A DNA stretch of 29,043 bases from a virus, in IMG/VR virus record IMGVR_UViG_3300029319_000042, positions 24,742-53,784 of that record; one strand, given 5' to 3'. The notes under the pieces are model-generated. The model was not told where the DNA came from. It made no database searches and saw only the letters and a program-made list of their open reading frames with translations. The translations under genes and the position numbers were made by a program. Positions 1 to 7,713 of the stretch are shown one piece after another. Each line of letters begins with the position of its first letter. The stretch's first letter is position 1.

Positions 1-106
1 AATAGCCCATCGTGCCGAGTGCTACGATTATGATTAGACTAGCAACCGTTTTCATTGGCATTTGCACGGCGGCAGATTCAGATATTGTTAAAGGTTTCTT
101 ACTCAT
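1..106 (-). CDS. Small membrane-anchored phage protein, cut by the left window edge
   Basis: The reading frame opens with ATG at 106-104 and runs off position 1, so only about 35 residues are visible: MSKKPLTISESAAV, then QMPMKTVASL, then a hydrophobic run (SLIIIVALGTMGY). The pattern is a short polar N-terminus of about 20 residues followed by one membrane segment. The start overlaps the last codons of the upstream 43-residue gene by 8 bases, which suggests translational coupling. Similar short N-termini are familiar from uncultured marine phage genomes, where the protein has no assigned function; that resemblance is from memory. The rest of the protein lies outside the window, so no role is proposed. 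It could be a membrane-tethered accessory protein of the replication operon. Confidence 0.7.
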   Translation of the reverse strand, partial: MSKKPLTISESAAVQMPMKTVASLIIIVALGTMGY

Positions 107-230
107 GTTTTGGTTTTGGTAGCGGGATTATATAATCTTTTGGATCAACTTGCAATGGTTGCTGTGGTCGTACAAAAACCGCCAATAAACATAACAAAAT
201 TATTAGTATTGCTGTGAATCTGTAATCCAT
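99..230 (-). CDS. 43-residue membrane peptide, unknown function
   Basis: This small gene reads MDYRFTAILIILLCLLAVFV followed by a proline-rich polar tail (RPQQPLQVDPKDYIIPLPKPKHE). A strong Shine-Dalgarno GGAGGT lies about 5 bases before the ATG (plus-strand aacctcc near 234-240), which is the main reason to accept such a short frame. One hydrophobic segment spans residues 6-20, so it is probably a single-pass inner-membrane peptide or lipoprotein-like peptide (Cys14 lies inside the hydrophobic stretch, but no convincing lipobox follows). Its stop overlaps the start of the next membrane gene by 8 bases, so the two are probably translated together. It follows the 215-residue gene by 12 bases. 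Function is unknown. Confidence 0.65.
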   Translation of the reverse strand: MDYRFTAILIILLCLLAVFVRPQQPLQVDPKDYIIPLPKPKHE

Positions 231-242
231 AACAACCTCCAA

Positions 243-890
243 TCATTTCTTTTTTTCCTCTATTTCATAGAAGAACTTATCCGTATCTTCTGTACGCCAA
301 GCTCTACTATCTTCTACATTCCACTCAGAGGTTTGCACTTTCCAATCAGGAATATTATCTTTTACGGTAAAAGAAGGTATGTCCCATATACATCTGTTGT
401 TTGGTTGTGCTGCAAAATTACCATCGTCTAATGCAATTATGTGAGCGCACTTGTGTTCGTGCGGTATCTCTGAATGATCAGTGTCGAGTATATTAGGCTC
501 AGGATGTGCAAAGTCAATAGTAAATAAATATTTTCCTGGGTGCCATTTTTTATCTTTTCCAATATACTTACCGGCTTGTGATTCTAAAATGTCCCAAGAA
601 TGAACAGAAGGATAATAACTAAAACAATTCCAGAGCTGAAGTTCATCAAGTCTTCGTATGGGTACATCTTTGGGTTTAAATCCTCTTTGAATGAACGCCG
701 TAATAGGTAGTCTATAAAAGATCGCACCATTTTCCATAATAGCATGCCATAAAATGCTACGACCTGTAAGAGCGCTAATACCAAAGATAATACAATCTTC
801 AACATCTCCATGATGTTTTTTAAGATCATATAAATATTCTCTTTTAATTTGTGCATAAATAACTGGTATGTTTGCATTTAAATAAGCCAT
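243..890 (-). CDS. Conserved phage protein of unknown function, downstream of DNA polymerase
   Basis: The product has 215 residues and begins MAYLNANIPVIYAQIKREYL. No catalytic motif or membrane segment is recognised. It is rich in aromatic residues and histidines (HHGDVED near the N-terminus, EIPHEHKCAHIIALDDGN in the second half), with a charged lysine-rich end (FFYEIEEKKK). The HEH and CAH groups could bind a metal, but nothing proves it. It starts 3 bases after the polymerase stop codon and no clear Shine-Dalgarno is visible, so it is probably coupled to polymerase translation. Proteins like this commonly accompany polymerase genes in uncultured marine phages, as far as I recall, but no function is known to me. 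A role in replication or in modulating the host is inferred from position only. Confidence 0.75.
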   Translation of the reverse strand: MAYLNANIPVIYAQIKREYLYDLKKHHGDVEDCIIFGISALTGRSILWHAIMENGAIFYRLPITAFIQRGFKPKDVPIRRLDELQLWNCFSYYPSVHSWDILESQAGKYIGKDKKWHPGKYLFTIDFAHPEPNILDTDHSEIPHEHKCAHIIALDDGNFAAQPNNRCIWDIPSFTVKDNIPDWKVQTSEWNVEDSRAWRTEDTDKFFYEIEEKKK

Positions 891-893
891 ATA

Positions 894-2747
894 TCATTTG
901 ATGTTACCCCAGTTTGTGCCTGATTCGTAGTCTACTTTATTTGGCACTTCAAGAGCAACAGCCCCTTCCATAATTTCTTTTATCTTATCAGCATGTGCTT
1001 CAGATTCAACAGATATATCAAGTTCATCATGCACTTGTATATGTGGTGTGATGCCTTCCTTATGTAGATCTATCATGGCTTTTTTTGTCATGTCAGCTGC
1101 TGATCCTTGTATTAATCTATTCAATGCTTTGTATGTATACGCTCTTTTAATCCCTGGTCCGTGTTCCGCGAGCGCTGCATCGTGAGGCAATGGTTTATGT
1201 ATTCCAAATTGATTAGGCTCCCACAAATGAAACCTACACAATCTACCAAGTAAAGTTCTTATACGACCTCTGTCTTGTGCTCGTGCCATAACACTATCCA
1301 TCAATTGTTTTACAAAAGGTACACGTGAATGATATTGTCTAAATAATTCATCGGCTCTTTCTTTATTAACACCTAACTCTGCTTGTAATTTATTTTTACC
1401 CATACCATAAAACAAACCAAGATTAATTGTCTTTGCTTGTTCTCTCGGTATATCTGCCATCTCTGCTACAATTTTATGAAAGTCTGCATCACCTTGAGTA
1501 TAAGCATCTAATACATCATTAACTGCATACATATTCTGTAGTGCAGCATAGTGAACTACAAGACGTGGCTCTTGTTGTGAGTAGTCAAACACACCCCATT
1601 TACAATCTTGTTCTGGTATAAACAAGGACCTGATCATTGGTCCAAGTTCCTTGTTCCGTGCTGGTATCTGCTGTAGATTTGGATTAGCATAACTGAATCT
1701 GCCAGTCACGGTCCCACCACTATCAGATCTAAGTTGATTTATCTCAGCAAATATTCTACCTTTATGTTCGTGTTTTATTATGGTATCAATAAAAGTAGTA
1801 TGAGCTTTATTAATTTCTCTAGCACGTGCAATTTTTTGAACCATTGGGTGTGGGTGATTCTGCAAAAAGTTTTTAGTAAATGATGGAGAATTTGTTTTTT
1901 CAGTTCGGTCAAAAGGTAGGTGCAGTTTTTCAAAGACTTGCGCAATGGAACGTGCAGCCCATATTTGAGTGTCTACTCCTGTCTCTTTTTTTACTATGTG
2001 CAGGCATTCTTTTTCTTCTTTTAATAATTTGTTCTTCAATTCAAATGCTGCTTGGGTATCTACACGAACTCCTAAAAAACGCATATCGACTAGGCAAGGA
2101 AAAAGTTCAGTCTCTAAATTAAATATATCCTCTATATCTTGATTGATAATTTCTTTTTTCATCTCTTGCCAGAGATCTAGTGTTAGTTGTGCATCTGCTT
2201 CAGCGTATGTTCCGACATACATTGCAGGTAATTTATACATTTCTGATTTTGGATCTATACCCCATTCTTTTGCTGTTTCAGCTAATATAGCCTCATTTTT
2301 ACCTCTTCCAACATAATCTCGACCCAAACTACCTAAATCGTAACGAAAGCGATTCTCGTCCACCAGAGAGCCAGCAATCATGGTATCTACGATAGGTCCC
2401 TGTATTTTAAGACCTGCTGCCTTAATAAAACACACATCATACATAGCGTTATGAAATATCTTCATCGCTGGTGTATTTAATACATCTTGAAACCAGTTTA
2501 GAACCATTCTAAAGTCCATATTACCACCACCTTCATGTTTGATAGGATAGTATCCTGCCCAATCATGCACAGCCACAGCTATACCTACAATTTTTCCTGT
2601 GCCTGTAACAGAGCCAGATCCCATAGTTTTTAGCTCTGGATCTTTTGTTTCCAAGTCAATTGCTATCTCGTCATACTTTGATAAATCAGGAAACTCAGTA
2701 GGTGGTAACCACTCTACCTGTGGACTAAATAAAGGTTTTTGTATCAT
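894..2747 (-). CDS. polA: Family A DNA polymerase with 3'-5' exonuclease domain
   Basis: This 617-residue replicative polymerase carries both enzyme domains and lacks a 5'-3' exonuclease domain, as is usual for phage enzymes. The exonuclease shows the DEDDy set: D31 and E33 (AIDLET), D104 (HNAMYD), and Y181-x3-D185 (YAEAD). Polymerase motif A is DYSQQEPR with catalytic D388. Motif B is REQAKTINLGLFYGMG. Motif C is QVHDE with catalytic D574. The position equivalent to Phe762 of E. coli Pol I is Leu443, a variant discussed for marine virioplankton. The start ATG at 2747 overlaps the DUF3310 stop by 4 bases. Together with the primase and SF1 helicase upstream, it forms a self-contained replication module. 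Family and activity are certain at the motif level; the effect of Leu443 is inference. Confidence 0.97.
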   Translation of the reverse strand: MIQKPLFSPQVEWLPPTEFPDLSKYDEIAIDLETKDPELKTMGSGSVTGTGKIVGIAVAVHDWAGYYPIKHEGGGNMDFRMVLNWFQDVLNTPAMKIFHNAMYDVCFIKAAGLKIQGPIVDTMIAGSLVDENRFRYDLGSLGRDYVGRGKNEAILAETAKEWGIDPKSEMYKLPAMYVGTYAEADAQLTLDLWQEMKKEIINQDIEDIFNLETELFPCLVDMRFLGVRVDTQAAFELKNKLLKEEKECLHIVKKETGVDTQIWAARSIAQVFEKLHLPFDRTEKTNSPSFTKNFLQNHPHPMVQKIARAREINKAHTTFIDTIIKHEHKGRIFAEINQLRSDSGGTVTGRFSYANPNLQQIPARNKELGPMIRSLFIPEQDCKWGVFDYSQQEPRLVVHYAALQNMYAVNDVLDAYTQGDADFHKIVAEMADIPREQAKTINLGLFYGMGKNKLQAELGVNKERADELFRQYHSRVPFVKQLMDSVMARAQDRGRIRTLLGRLCRFHLWEPNQFGIHKPLPHDAALAEHGPGIKRAYTYKALNRLIQGSAADMTKKAMIDLHKEGITPHIQVHDELDISVESEAHADKIKEIMEGAVALEVPNKVDYESGTNWGNIK

Positions 2748-2983
2748 GAGTAGTCTCTCTCTAAAATCATTTCTAAATAGTGGATTGCTTTCTTAATATC
2801 TTCTTCCTTCCCTTTTACAGAATGTCTGCAGATATACTTTATAGCATTTCCCTCCGCAAACAAGAGTTTATTTTCATTAATAAAATGTGCTGGTTGAATT
2901 TTCATCGAGCGATAATGCTTCCCGCCTACCTGCTCTTGTAATGATTTATATGTTGACTCTTTAAATATATCTTTGTTTGTCAT
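2744..2983 (-). CDS. DUF3310 family small protein
   Basis: The product has 79 residues. The pattern EQVGGKHY, then IQPAHFI, then EGNAIKYICRH, then DIKKAIHYLEMIL is the signature of DUF3310, a small domain spread through phages and also found in the T7 gp1.7 nucleotide kinase. The match covers almost the whole protein, so it is a stand-alone domain. Biochemical work on T7 gp1.7 suggests nucleoside monophosphate metabolism, but it is not shown that an isolated DUF3310 does the same. The gene overlaps the helicase stop and the polymerase start by 4 bases each (ATGA-type overlaps), so it is certainly read as part of the replication operon. A nucleotide-pool role next to the polymerase would fit but is inferred. 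Confidence 0.88.
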   Translation of the reverse strand: MTNKDIFKESTYKSLQEQVGGKHYRSMKIQPAHFINENKLLFAEGNAIKYICRHSVKGKEEDIKKAIHYLEMILERDYS

Positions 2984-4464
2984 AGATCGTATCCTTTGTT
3001 ATATTGTTGTGGTCTAATAATGTGTAAATGTTCCTTGGTCCTTGTTGCACCAACATAGAACAATCTATTTTCATCATCAGGATTTTTTTCATAACTTTTC
3101 ATTGTGTTAAAACTAAGATCAGTGAGCAACACAACGTTTTCTGCTTCACCACCTTTTGCACCATGTATTGTAGATAAAGTTATACGTGGTGCCTGGTTTA
3201 ACTTTTCTCCTTTTCTTCTCATTTGTTTTAAGTAGTTTACTTCTCGTCTTGGAGCTGCATCAAATGCTTCAAACCAGACAGCATTTGTTTTTAACCCATA
3301 ATGTTTTTTTAAAGTATCCATGTCGTACATACCATTTTTTAACATGCTTTTTAATTTTGTTTTATCTACATGCATGTAACCATAGATTCTTACAACTTGA
3401 TCGTAAGATAATAATTGACCCTTACATAGGTTCTCCCAATCTAATGCAGCTAAATGTAGTGTGTGTTCTTTTTGTTTTTTAAATTTATTATTGTAATAAT
3501 ATCCATTTTCATAAAGTGTTGGCTCTAACTTGTCTAACATGTATTTAGTTCTAGCTAGAACCAACCATTCACCTGATGACATGTTTATATCTTCAAAGTC
3601 ATCATACCTAGAAAGAGAGCCTTCGTGAATTTTTGGATTCCAAGATTTATTTATTCTTGTTTTAATTTTATTTATTATACTCATTGCAAGTCCATGCACT
3701 TTTGCAGGTATTCTATATGATTGTTGCAGAGGCAGCATCTGTCCCTCTTGCGCTATAAAAGAGTCCACATCTGCCCCTGCCCATCTAAATATTGCTTGGT
3801 CATCATCACCTGCAATAAAAGAATCTGTTGTTTTTTGCCAAATAGCTTTGGCCATACTCCATTGCATTCTTGATAAGTCTTGTGCTTCATCGATAAATAC
3901 AACATCAAACTTTGGCACTGCTAAATCAGATTTTGTAAATTCTAATATCATGTCATTAAAATCTATAAGATTGTGTTCTTTTTTATATCTTTGTAATTCA
4001 TTTGATATGATACGTAATTTATCTAATTCTAAATCTTGATTGTGTTCGTTTAAATTGTATTGTTGCTCTGCTGTAATACCTTTTAATATTGCAAGATTCA
4101 CTATTCGTAGATATTCACTATCCGATGTAAAGATTCCATTGTGATCATTTTCATAATCTGCATAGTTTATTTCTTCTTTTACTTTCCTGCCAAAATCTTG
4201 ATAATGCCTACGCTGCATAACGTTTTCTTTTTTGATTCCTAATCTTCTAAACGCTAGTGAATGCAGTGTTCTAAAATATGGTAAGTCGTCTTCATCTAAA
4301 TTAAATTTTTTAATGGCTCTGTCTCTTGCTTCGTACGCAGCTTTCTGTGTAAATGCAAAGTATCCAACCTTGTCAGGATCTGTGTTTTTAAGATAATCAT
4401 CTACTTTATTTAATAGTGTAGTTGTTTTACCTGTCCCTGGTGGTCCTAATACAATAGTTTTCAT
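2980..4464 (-). CDS. UvrD/PcrA-like superfamily 1 helicase
   Basis: The 494-residue protein contains the SF1 helicase motifs in order: Walker A GPPGTGKT (residues 7-14), motif Ia around AFTQKAA, motif II IDEAQ (191-195), motif III GDDDQAIFRWAGA (219-231), motif IV QQSYR (247-251), motif V STIHGAKGGEAENV (from 431), and motif VI with LFYVGATR (Arg475). This predicts an ATP-driven 3'-5' DNA unwinding enzyme. It is shorter than cellular UvrD (about 720 residues); the inserted 1B/2B-type domains are reduced. The gene starts at the base that ends the primase frame and overlaps DUF3310, so primase, helicase, DUF3310 and polymerase are translated as a chain. It most likely serves as the phage replication helicase, because no DnaB-type helicase is visible in the window. 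Confidence 0.95.
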   Translation of the reverse strand: MKTIVLGPPGTGKTTTLLNKVDDYLKNTDPDKVGYFAFTQKAAYEARDRAIKKFNLDEDDLPYFRTLHSLAFRRLGIKKENVMQRRHYQDFGRKVKEEINYADYENDHNGIFTSDSEYLRIVNLAILKGITAEQQYNLNEHNQDLELDKLRIISNELQRYKKEHNLIDFNDMILEFTKSDLAVPKFDVVFIDEAQDLSRMQWSMAKAIWQKTTDSFIAGDDDQAIFRWAGADVDSFIAQEGQMLPLQQSYRIPAKVHGLAMSIINKIKTRINKSWNPKIHEGSLSRYDDFEDINMSSGEWLVLARTKYMLDKLEPTLYENGYYYNNKFKKQKEHTLHLAALDWENLCKGQLLSYDQVVRIYGYMHVDKTKLKSMLKNGMYDMDTLKKHYGLKTNAVWFEAFDAAPRREVNYLKQMRRKGEKLNQAPRITLSTIHGAKGGEAENVVLLTDLSFNTMKSYEKNPDDENRLFYVGATRTKEHLHIIRPQQYNKGYDL

Positions 4465-5960
4465 TAGTATGGTGTTTCTTCTTTTAATTGTTTTTGTTTG
4501 TATTCTTCTGTTTTCTTTTCAAACTCTTCTACCATATATACAGATAATTTATTTTTACCTATTCGTTTGTCTGCACAACCACATTTTTCTCTTAACATTT
4601 CAGCCGTTCGTGAATATCCAAGATCCCAACGTTTACGCATTAAATGATTATGATAAAATTTATCAAACACAAAATAATGATAACCATTGTTAGTCCATGT
4701 ACCACCTCTTGGTAAATCTTCTTTTGAATCTAGTTGTGTTCTGTTTAAACAATACTCTTGTAAATGATTTTGTAATTGATCCTCTGTTCGTAAACCTGCT
4801 GCAGGTTCTGTAACTTCTGCATTATTTAATAATATATTTGTTATGTGCACCCAATCTTTTTCTTTCAATGTTGGTGGTCTACTTTTTAACTGCACCATGC
4901 ATGCTTCTTGAAATAAACTTTGTTGTCGTAAATGTTTTACACTTTCTAATTTTAATCTTTCTCCATCTACATTAAGATAATAATATGGATCTTCTAAGTC
5001 TATGACTTGTAAATCTGTAAGATTTGGAAATAATACTTCTTGCCCAATACCAAATTTTCTAGACCTACATAGTGTTTTGTCACACAAACTACACATTGGT
5101 TGATCATTACACTTATATCCCCAATCTTTTTTATCATGTTGTTTAATTATAATATCTACTTCTGAATCTGCTAATGGTTGTTGCATAGCTGTTTCGTTAA
5201 ATACATTTAATTTAGATTTCCAACCATCTGGCCATTTTTGTTTTGCATATACACCATAATGAAACAATGCATTATTTCTGCCACCCTCACCTATTTTATT
5301 TTCTGACATCAATTCTATGCATGGTGGTCCATCAGAATATTTTGTTTCTGGTCTTTTAATTTTTATTGTGCTTATGTCTTCTTGTTTATATCTTTCTTGT
5401 AATAGAAAAAAATCATCCAGTGTAGCACCACTGCCATCATCTTTAAATGCATATCGAACAGAATTTTTATAATTAAAGTATGGTAAATTAAGAAAATTTC
5501 CTGTATCATCTTGTGATTTTAATTCTGTTTGTTTTGGAAATACTTCTGAATTACCATAACCTAAAACAGCTCTTATTTGCACTAACTTATCTCTCATTAA
5601 TTTTGCTGATACATAATTAGATGTAAATAAAAATACATGTGCACCACCAGATTTTGATCTACAAACGACCAAAGGTAATTTCATGTTAGTTATTTTATCA
5701 ATTAGTTTTTTGTGATCAAAACCTGCGTAAGAATCTATATCGATACAACCCCACCTACACTCGTTGTTATCATTAATAGGTATAATACCTAAATTTTCTT
5801 CACCATCTAAATGTTTTTGCCAAAGTTCATCAGTGACTGGTTGACGTTTTACAAATGATTTACCTTTTACTTTTGTGCCATTACCATTTGTATCTTCTAC
5901 AATAGTGACACCATGTGCACGTTCTAAACCTGTAAATATATTTTTAAATCTCTCTATCAT
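4464..5960 (-). CDS. AEP-superfamily primase (TOTE-type primase domain)
   Basis: The 498-residue protein has an archaeo-eukaryotic-type primase core. Metal-binding residues D74 and D76 lie in GCIDIDSY. The nucleotide-binding SKSGGAH motif follows (His108), then SEVFPKQTEL. Downstream is a cysteine cluster C284-x5-C-x2-C-x4-C298 followed by RKFGIG, a zinc or iron-sulphur type motif common in such phage primases. The C-terminal 150 residues show no motif I know and may contact helicase or template. The expected product is a primer-making enzyme (primase or primase-polymerase). It is followed directly by the SF1 helicase with shared bases. A GC-rich hairpin (5972-6005) lies just upstream and no clear Shine-Dalgarno precedes the ATG, so expression may be controlled there. 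Identification rests on motif pattern; specificity is not known. Confidence 0.85.
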   Translation of the reverse strand: MIERFKNIFTGLERAHGVTIVEDTNGNGTKVKGKSFVKRQPVTDELWQKHLDGEENLGIIPINDNNECRWGCIDIDSYAGFDHKKLIDKITNMKLPLVVCRSKSGGAHVFLFTSNYVSAKLMRDKLVQIRAVLGYGNSEVFPKQTELKSQDDTGNFLNLPYFNYKNSVRYAFKDDGSGATLDDFFLLQERYKQEDISTIKIKRPETKYSDGPPCIELMSENKIGEGGRNNALFHYGVYAKQKWPDGWKSKLNVFNETAMQQPLADSEVDIIIKQHDKKDWGYKCNDQPMCSLCDKTLCRSRKFGIGQEVLFPNLTDLQVIDLEDPYYYLNVDGERLKLESVKHLRQQSLFQEACMVQLKSRPPTLKEKDWVHITNILLNNAEVTEPAAGLRTEDQLQNHLQEYCLNRTQLDSKEDLPRGGTWTNNGYHYFVFDKFYHNHLMRKRWDLGYSRTAEMLREKCGCADKRIGKNKLSVYMVEEFEKKTEEYKQKQLKEETPY

Positions 5961-5971
5961 AGCGCTTTAAA

Positions 5972-6005
5972 AGTGGGCGTGTCCACTCTCGCTTCGACGC
6001 CCACT
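5972..6005 (-). terminator. GC-rich hairpin between SSB-like and primase genes (attenuator or weak terminator)
   Basis: Two perfect 9-base arms, AGTGGGCGT and ACGCCCACT (plus strand 5972-5980 and 5997-6005), enclose a 16-base loop. Read on the minus strand, the second arm is followed by TTTT. The stem is strikingly GC-rich in an AT-rich region. The T run is only four bases long, so it would be an inefficient intrinsic terminator or attenuator. Part of the loop (GTCCACT) can also pair imperfectly with the first arm, giving an alternative fold. A recognition site for a replication protein is another possibility. Confidence 0.5.
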
Positions 6006-6015
6006 ACCTAGGATT

Positions 6016-6765
6016 CTAGTAATGTCCTTTAGATTCCGGTTCTTCTGAGCCGTGTTTTACTTCGACCTCACCTTTACCTACACTTGATGCAAAAGTTTTA
6101 GCCGTGTCATAGATAGCTTTATCTGTAACAGGACCAACCATTTTTACATCCCAACCAAACCATGTTCCTTTGTCATTAGACAGCTGAACTGTTTTTAGTT
6201 TATAAATGTGGCTATACGTTGGCGGAGTAAATAATCCATTTTTACCCTGTAATTTTAAACCCATCATCATTGTGTTCCAATTTCTACTAACTTTTAATTG
6301 AGTAGATTTCATAGATATCAATGCTGTTGTAGGTCTATCACCAACTACTAAGACAAAATGATTTGCAGTGTTTTCAATATAATTACCATTTGGTAACCTA
6401 TCTTTATACGACGCATCTCTTTTACATGTGCTTAGTATATCGCTTGTAACATCGTGAATAGCTACTGGTGCGCTTACTCCTGCACCTCTATCTTGCCATT
6501 CAACAAGTTGTCTATTGTAGTGACAAGGCACAACAGAAATTTCATCAAACAATTCTTTCGTTACGCTGTTTAATATTTTTCCTGGTTCTGCACCTTCTAC
6601 ATACTTACCATCTCTTTTGTTTACTTCCGGAGATAGTTGACCCAAAACTTTTAAAAAAGGTAACGCAAGATCTTCTTGCGATATGTTTTGAGCACCTTGG
6701 TTTGCATCAGCTTCAAATAAATTGAGTGCTAACGCTCCTTCTTTTTTTTCTGCTACTTGGTTCAT
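6016..6765 (-). CDS. Putative single-stranded DNA-binding protein
   Basis: From the ATG at 6765 the product has 249 residues. A second in-frame ATG at 6786 would add MNEERGT. I prefer 6765 because GAGG sits 4 bases ahead of it. No catalytic motif is seen. The core contains LALPFLKVLGQLSPEVNK, a central LPNGNYIENTANHFVLV region, and PTYSHIYKLKTVQLSNDKG, resembling, from memory, phage proteins annotated as ssDNA-binding. The C-terminal end (EVEVKHGSEEPESKGHY) has some acidic residues but is not the strongly acidic tail of T7 gp2.5. Its place directly before primase, helicase and polymerase supports an SSB role. A recombination or annealing protein is an alternative. Seven-base tandem repeats cover its translation start. 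Confidence 0.55.
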   Translation of the reverse strand: MNQVAEKKEGALALNLFEADANQGAQNISQEDLALPFLKVLGQLSPEVNKRDGKYVEGAEPGKILNSVTKELFDEISVVPCHYNRQLVEWQDRGAGVSAPVAIHDVTSDILSTCKRDASYKDRLPNGNYIENTANHFVLVVGDRPTTALISMKSTQLKVSRNWNTMMMGLKLQGKNGLFTPPTYSHIYKLKTVQLSNDKGTWFGWDVKMVGPVTDKAIYDTAKTFASSVGKGEVEVKHGSEEPESKGHY

Positions 6766-6804
6766 CGTTCCTCGTTCCTCGTTCATCGTTCTTCGTTCCT
6801 CGTT
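6759..6804. repeat. Imperfect 7-bp tandem repeat over the start of the SSB-like gene
   Basis: On the plus strand, units of cgttc(c/a/t)t are repeated about six times: ggttcat, cgttcct, cgttcct, cgttcat, cgttctt, cgttcct, then cgtt. On the coding strand this reads AACGAGG, AACGAAG and AACGATG units, so individual units supply either a Shine-Dalgarno-like GAGG or a start ATG. It fills the whole gap from the upstream stop codon (6805-6803) to the gene start. Confidence 0.85.
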
Positions 6805-7351
6805 AATTGTTTCGCTTTATCGAAGTTTTAGTATCTAACCAAACTCCGAAAAGGTCCGTTGGCAAGGGATTCCCTGCCTCAGCACGCTCACGGACAAGCG
6901 CTTTTAGGGTTTGGGAATGCACCGCCATCTTTTGTGTTGGTGCATACCCTTTACCCCGTGCAAGTTCGGCATAATCAGCCGCCTTGTTATCTTCGTCTTT
7001 CCCAAATGATACGGATATCTCATTTTTGATTATATCACCGAGATTGTTGTCACGAAGCCAGTTAAAGGCCGCTTCTTTATTTGCTTCACTTATGTGGGCC
7101 TTATAATCTGTAGAAACTTTTAAATGTGATCCATCATGAAGTTTCAATTCTTTTAATCCCATATCCGACATCAAAGTCGGTATGATTTCACTTGATATTT
7201 TTTTTATTTCATTCTTCTTTTTTTTGACAGCCTCTTCTTGTATTTCAAGTTGTTGCTGCATAGCTTCTAACTTTTTAACTTGATCTGCAAGAGACTGAAT
7301 GTGTTCAGTTTTACTCATTGCATCTTGTTTATCTTTTTCAAAATCAATCAT
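6803..7351 (-). CDS. Conserved phage protein with N-terminal coiled coil, replication block
   Basis: The 182-residue product has a long charged, heptad-like helix at residues 1-60 (HIQSLADQVKKLEAMQQQLE and following, ending in KKKKNEIKKISSEI). A compact C-terminal part includes ELKLHDGSHLKV, NEISVSFGKDEDNKA and AVHSQTLKALVRE. The last motif, a variant of xVHPQTLKAFVRE, recurs in many podovirus proteins of unknown role, from memory. It might be a host-nuclease inhibitor (Gam-like proteins are also coiled-coil), but I see no decisive motif. The ATG at 7351 has AAAGGA as ribosome site and overlaps the upstream gene by 8 bases; an internal ATG at 7318 is less likely. It belongs to the early or replication operon just ahead of the SSB-like gene. 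Confidence 0.75.
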   Translation of the reverse strand: MIDFEKDKQDAMSKTEHIQSLADQVKKLEAMQQQLEIQEEAVKKKKNEIKKISSEIIPTLMSDMGLKELKLHDGSHLKVSTDYKAHISEANKEAAFNWLRDNNLGDIIKNEISVSFGKDEDNKAADYAELARGKGYAPTQKMAVHSQTLKALVRERAEAGNPLPTDLFGVWLDTKTSIKRNN

Positions 7352-7712
7352 CTATTTTTCCTTTCTCGTATAAATTAATTTCTATTGGGTAGTATCTTCT
7401 TTCTTGTCTATCCCATTTTATAAATTTGTATTTGCCATTTGTAATATCAGAAACAATAGAACATGCAACACCTATAATCGCAGGATCACCTACTAATAAT
7501 AAATAATCTTCTGGTGTATAATTTTTTAATTTTTTTCTTAACTCAAAAATTAATGGACCAGGTGACCACATAAGTTGTGATAATTCTGGTAACAAAAATT
7601 TTAATTCACCATATTCTAATGCACCTGTAATATTAATTTTAGGACTATTAAATCTTGTACCGGCGATTTCTTGTAAGACATATACTATTGGTCTTTTATT
7701 GCTTTCTGACAT
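7344..7712 (-). CDS. Conserved phage protein, first gene of the leftward replication operon
   Basis: The product has 122 residues from the ATG at 7712 (MSESNKRPIVYVLQEIAGTR), or 125 from an ATG at 7721 (MSSMSES). I prefer 7712 because a promoter-like -10 box (TATATT, 7720-7725) overlaps the upstream ATG. The pattern YVLQEIAGTR, then INITGALEYGELKFLLPE, then SPGPLIFELRKKL, then GDPAIIGVACSIVSDI, then KWDRQERRYYPIEI recurs in marine phages next to replication genes, from memory. Its function is not known. No membrane segment or catalytic motif is evident. As first gene of the block it may be an early regulator or host-takeover factor, but that is only positional reasoning. Its start region is shared with the divergent SNF2 gene. 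Confidence 0.75.
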   Translation of the reverse strand: MSESNKRPIVYVLQEIAGTRFNSPKINITGALEYGELKFLLPELSQLMWSPGPLIFELRKKLKNYTPEDYLLLVGDPAIIGVACSIVSDITNGKYKFIKWDRQERRYYPIEINLYEKGKIDD

Positions 7713-7713
7713 A

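Noticed and set aside
1880-2122. 80-residue hydrophobic plus-strand frame within the polymerase gene
   Set aside because: Antisense of a well-conserved polymerase region; hydrophobicity comes from reversed charged codons.
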